From an uncultured Desulfovibrio sp. (GTDB lineage Bacteria > Desulfobacterota > Desulfovibrionia > Desulfovibrionales > Desulfovibrionaceae): DNA of 5,020 nt. This document shows positions 4,875 to 5,020 of this stretch, piece after piece; the first letter of the stretch is position 1, and the number at the start of each line of letters is the position of its first letter. The notes under the pieces are model-generated. The model was not told the origin of the DNA and ran no database searches. It saw nothing but the letters and a program-made list of their open reading frames with translations. The stretch covers positions 1-5,020 of the forward strand of contig URHE01000118.1 in assembly GCA_900547595.1 (NCBI GenBank), read 5' to 3'. Position numbers and translations under genes: made by a program.

Positions 4875-5020
4875 GGAGGAAACGGAAACCTGCCCGCTTT
4901 CTGCCGGACCGCGCCGGCCGGGCGGTTTCGCCTGCCGGGCCGCCGCAAGGCCGCGCCGGGCGGCGGCAAGGACGGCGCCCTCTCCGTCTGCCGGCGGCAG
5001 GAACACGGCCTCCGGCCTCG
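4866..5020 (-). CDS. C-terminal tail of an unidentified protein (partial, runs off the window)
   Basis: A minus-strand frame stays open from the window edge to a TAA stop at 4868-4866, giving the last 50 residues of a protein whose start lies outside. The tail begins RPEAVFLPPADGEGAVLAAA and ends VSVSSLT. Its third codon positions are almost all G or C, like the real genes of this window, which is the main reason to read it as coding. It is rich in Ala, Arg, Gly and Pro, with no cysteine, no heme motif and no membrane segment, and I do not recognise a family. It is co-directional with nhcA and 111 bp from it, and no U-tailed terminator separates them, so read-through into the nhc operon is possible. 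Another minus frame is also open across the edge but has poorer codon character, so the assignment is moderate. Confidence 0.5.
   Translation of the reverse strand, partial: RPEAVFLPPADGEGAVLAAARRGLAAARQAKPPGRRGPAESGQVSVSSLT

Noticed and set aside
4869..4890. AAGGAGGAAAC on the plus strand as the ribosome binding site of a rightward gene
   Set aside because: No ATG, GTG or TTG follows at a suitable distance, and the better coding signal is on the minus strand.
1..5020. CRISPR arrays, tRNA or rRNA genes, insertion sequences
   Set aside because: No regularly spaced repeats, cloverleaf-like segments, transposase motifs or terminal inverted repeats with target duplications were seen.

Overview
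The window is a GC-rich stretch in which every confident gene lies on the minus strand, so transcription runs from high to low coordinates. The gene content points to a sulfate-reducing deltaproteobacterium of the Desulfovibrio group. A periplasmic nine-heme cytochrome c is followed by an Hmc-type transmembrane redox complex, and close by is a hydrogenase maturation chaperone. The high GC and the exact gene set would suit a Desulfovibrio close to D. desulfuricans or D. piger, but the species is inference.

Layout, read in the direction of transcription: (1) 5020-4866, the probable C-terminal tail of an unrecognised gene that continues outside the window. (2) 4865-4755, a leader with a candidate sigma70-type promoter, a short palindrome and an 8-bp-arm inverted repeat. 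(3) 4754-1253, a four-gene operon identified as nhcABCD (nine-heme cytochrome complex). It encodes a periplasmic nonaheme cytochrome c (nhcA), a Tat-exported 4x[4Fe-4S] protein with a C-terminal membrane anchor (nhcB), a ten-helix NrfD/HmcC-type membrane subunit (nhcC) and a 48-residue single-helix membrane protein (nhcD). (4) A strong intrinsic terminator at 1243-1217, directly after nhcD. (5) A candidate promoter at 1206-1178 driving hypC (1146-895). (6) An orphan MNT-type nucleotidyltransferase-domain gene (805-137). (7) A gene-free left edge (136-1) holding GC-rich and AT-rich inverted repeats of unknown role.

How the genes work together (inference from the Nhc/Hmc family): periplasmic hydrogenases pass electrons to type I cytochrome c3, which hands them to NhcA. 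NhcA passes them through the iron-sulfur subunit NhcB to the membrane subunit NhcC, which probably exchanges electrons with the menaquinone pool. The cytochrome b (HmcE-like) and cytoplasmic CCG-type iron-sulfur (HmcF-like) subunits of the longer Hmc operon are absent. The terminator right after nhcD shows that this is the natural end of the operon. HypC takes part in assembly of the NiFe(CN)2CO site of [NiFe] hydrogenases, so its position is functionally consistent, but it appears to be a separate transcription unit.

Nothing here looks like a wholly undescribed system. The points most worth a second look are the unpaired cysteine and exact histidine count of NhcA, the symmetric elements in the nhc leader, and the pairing of a lone hypC with an uncharacterised nucleotidyltransferase.
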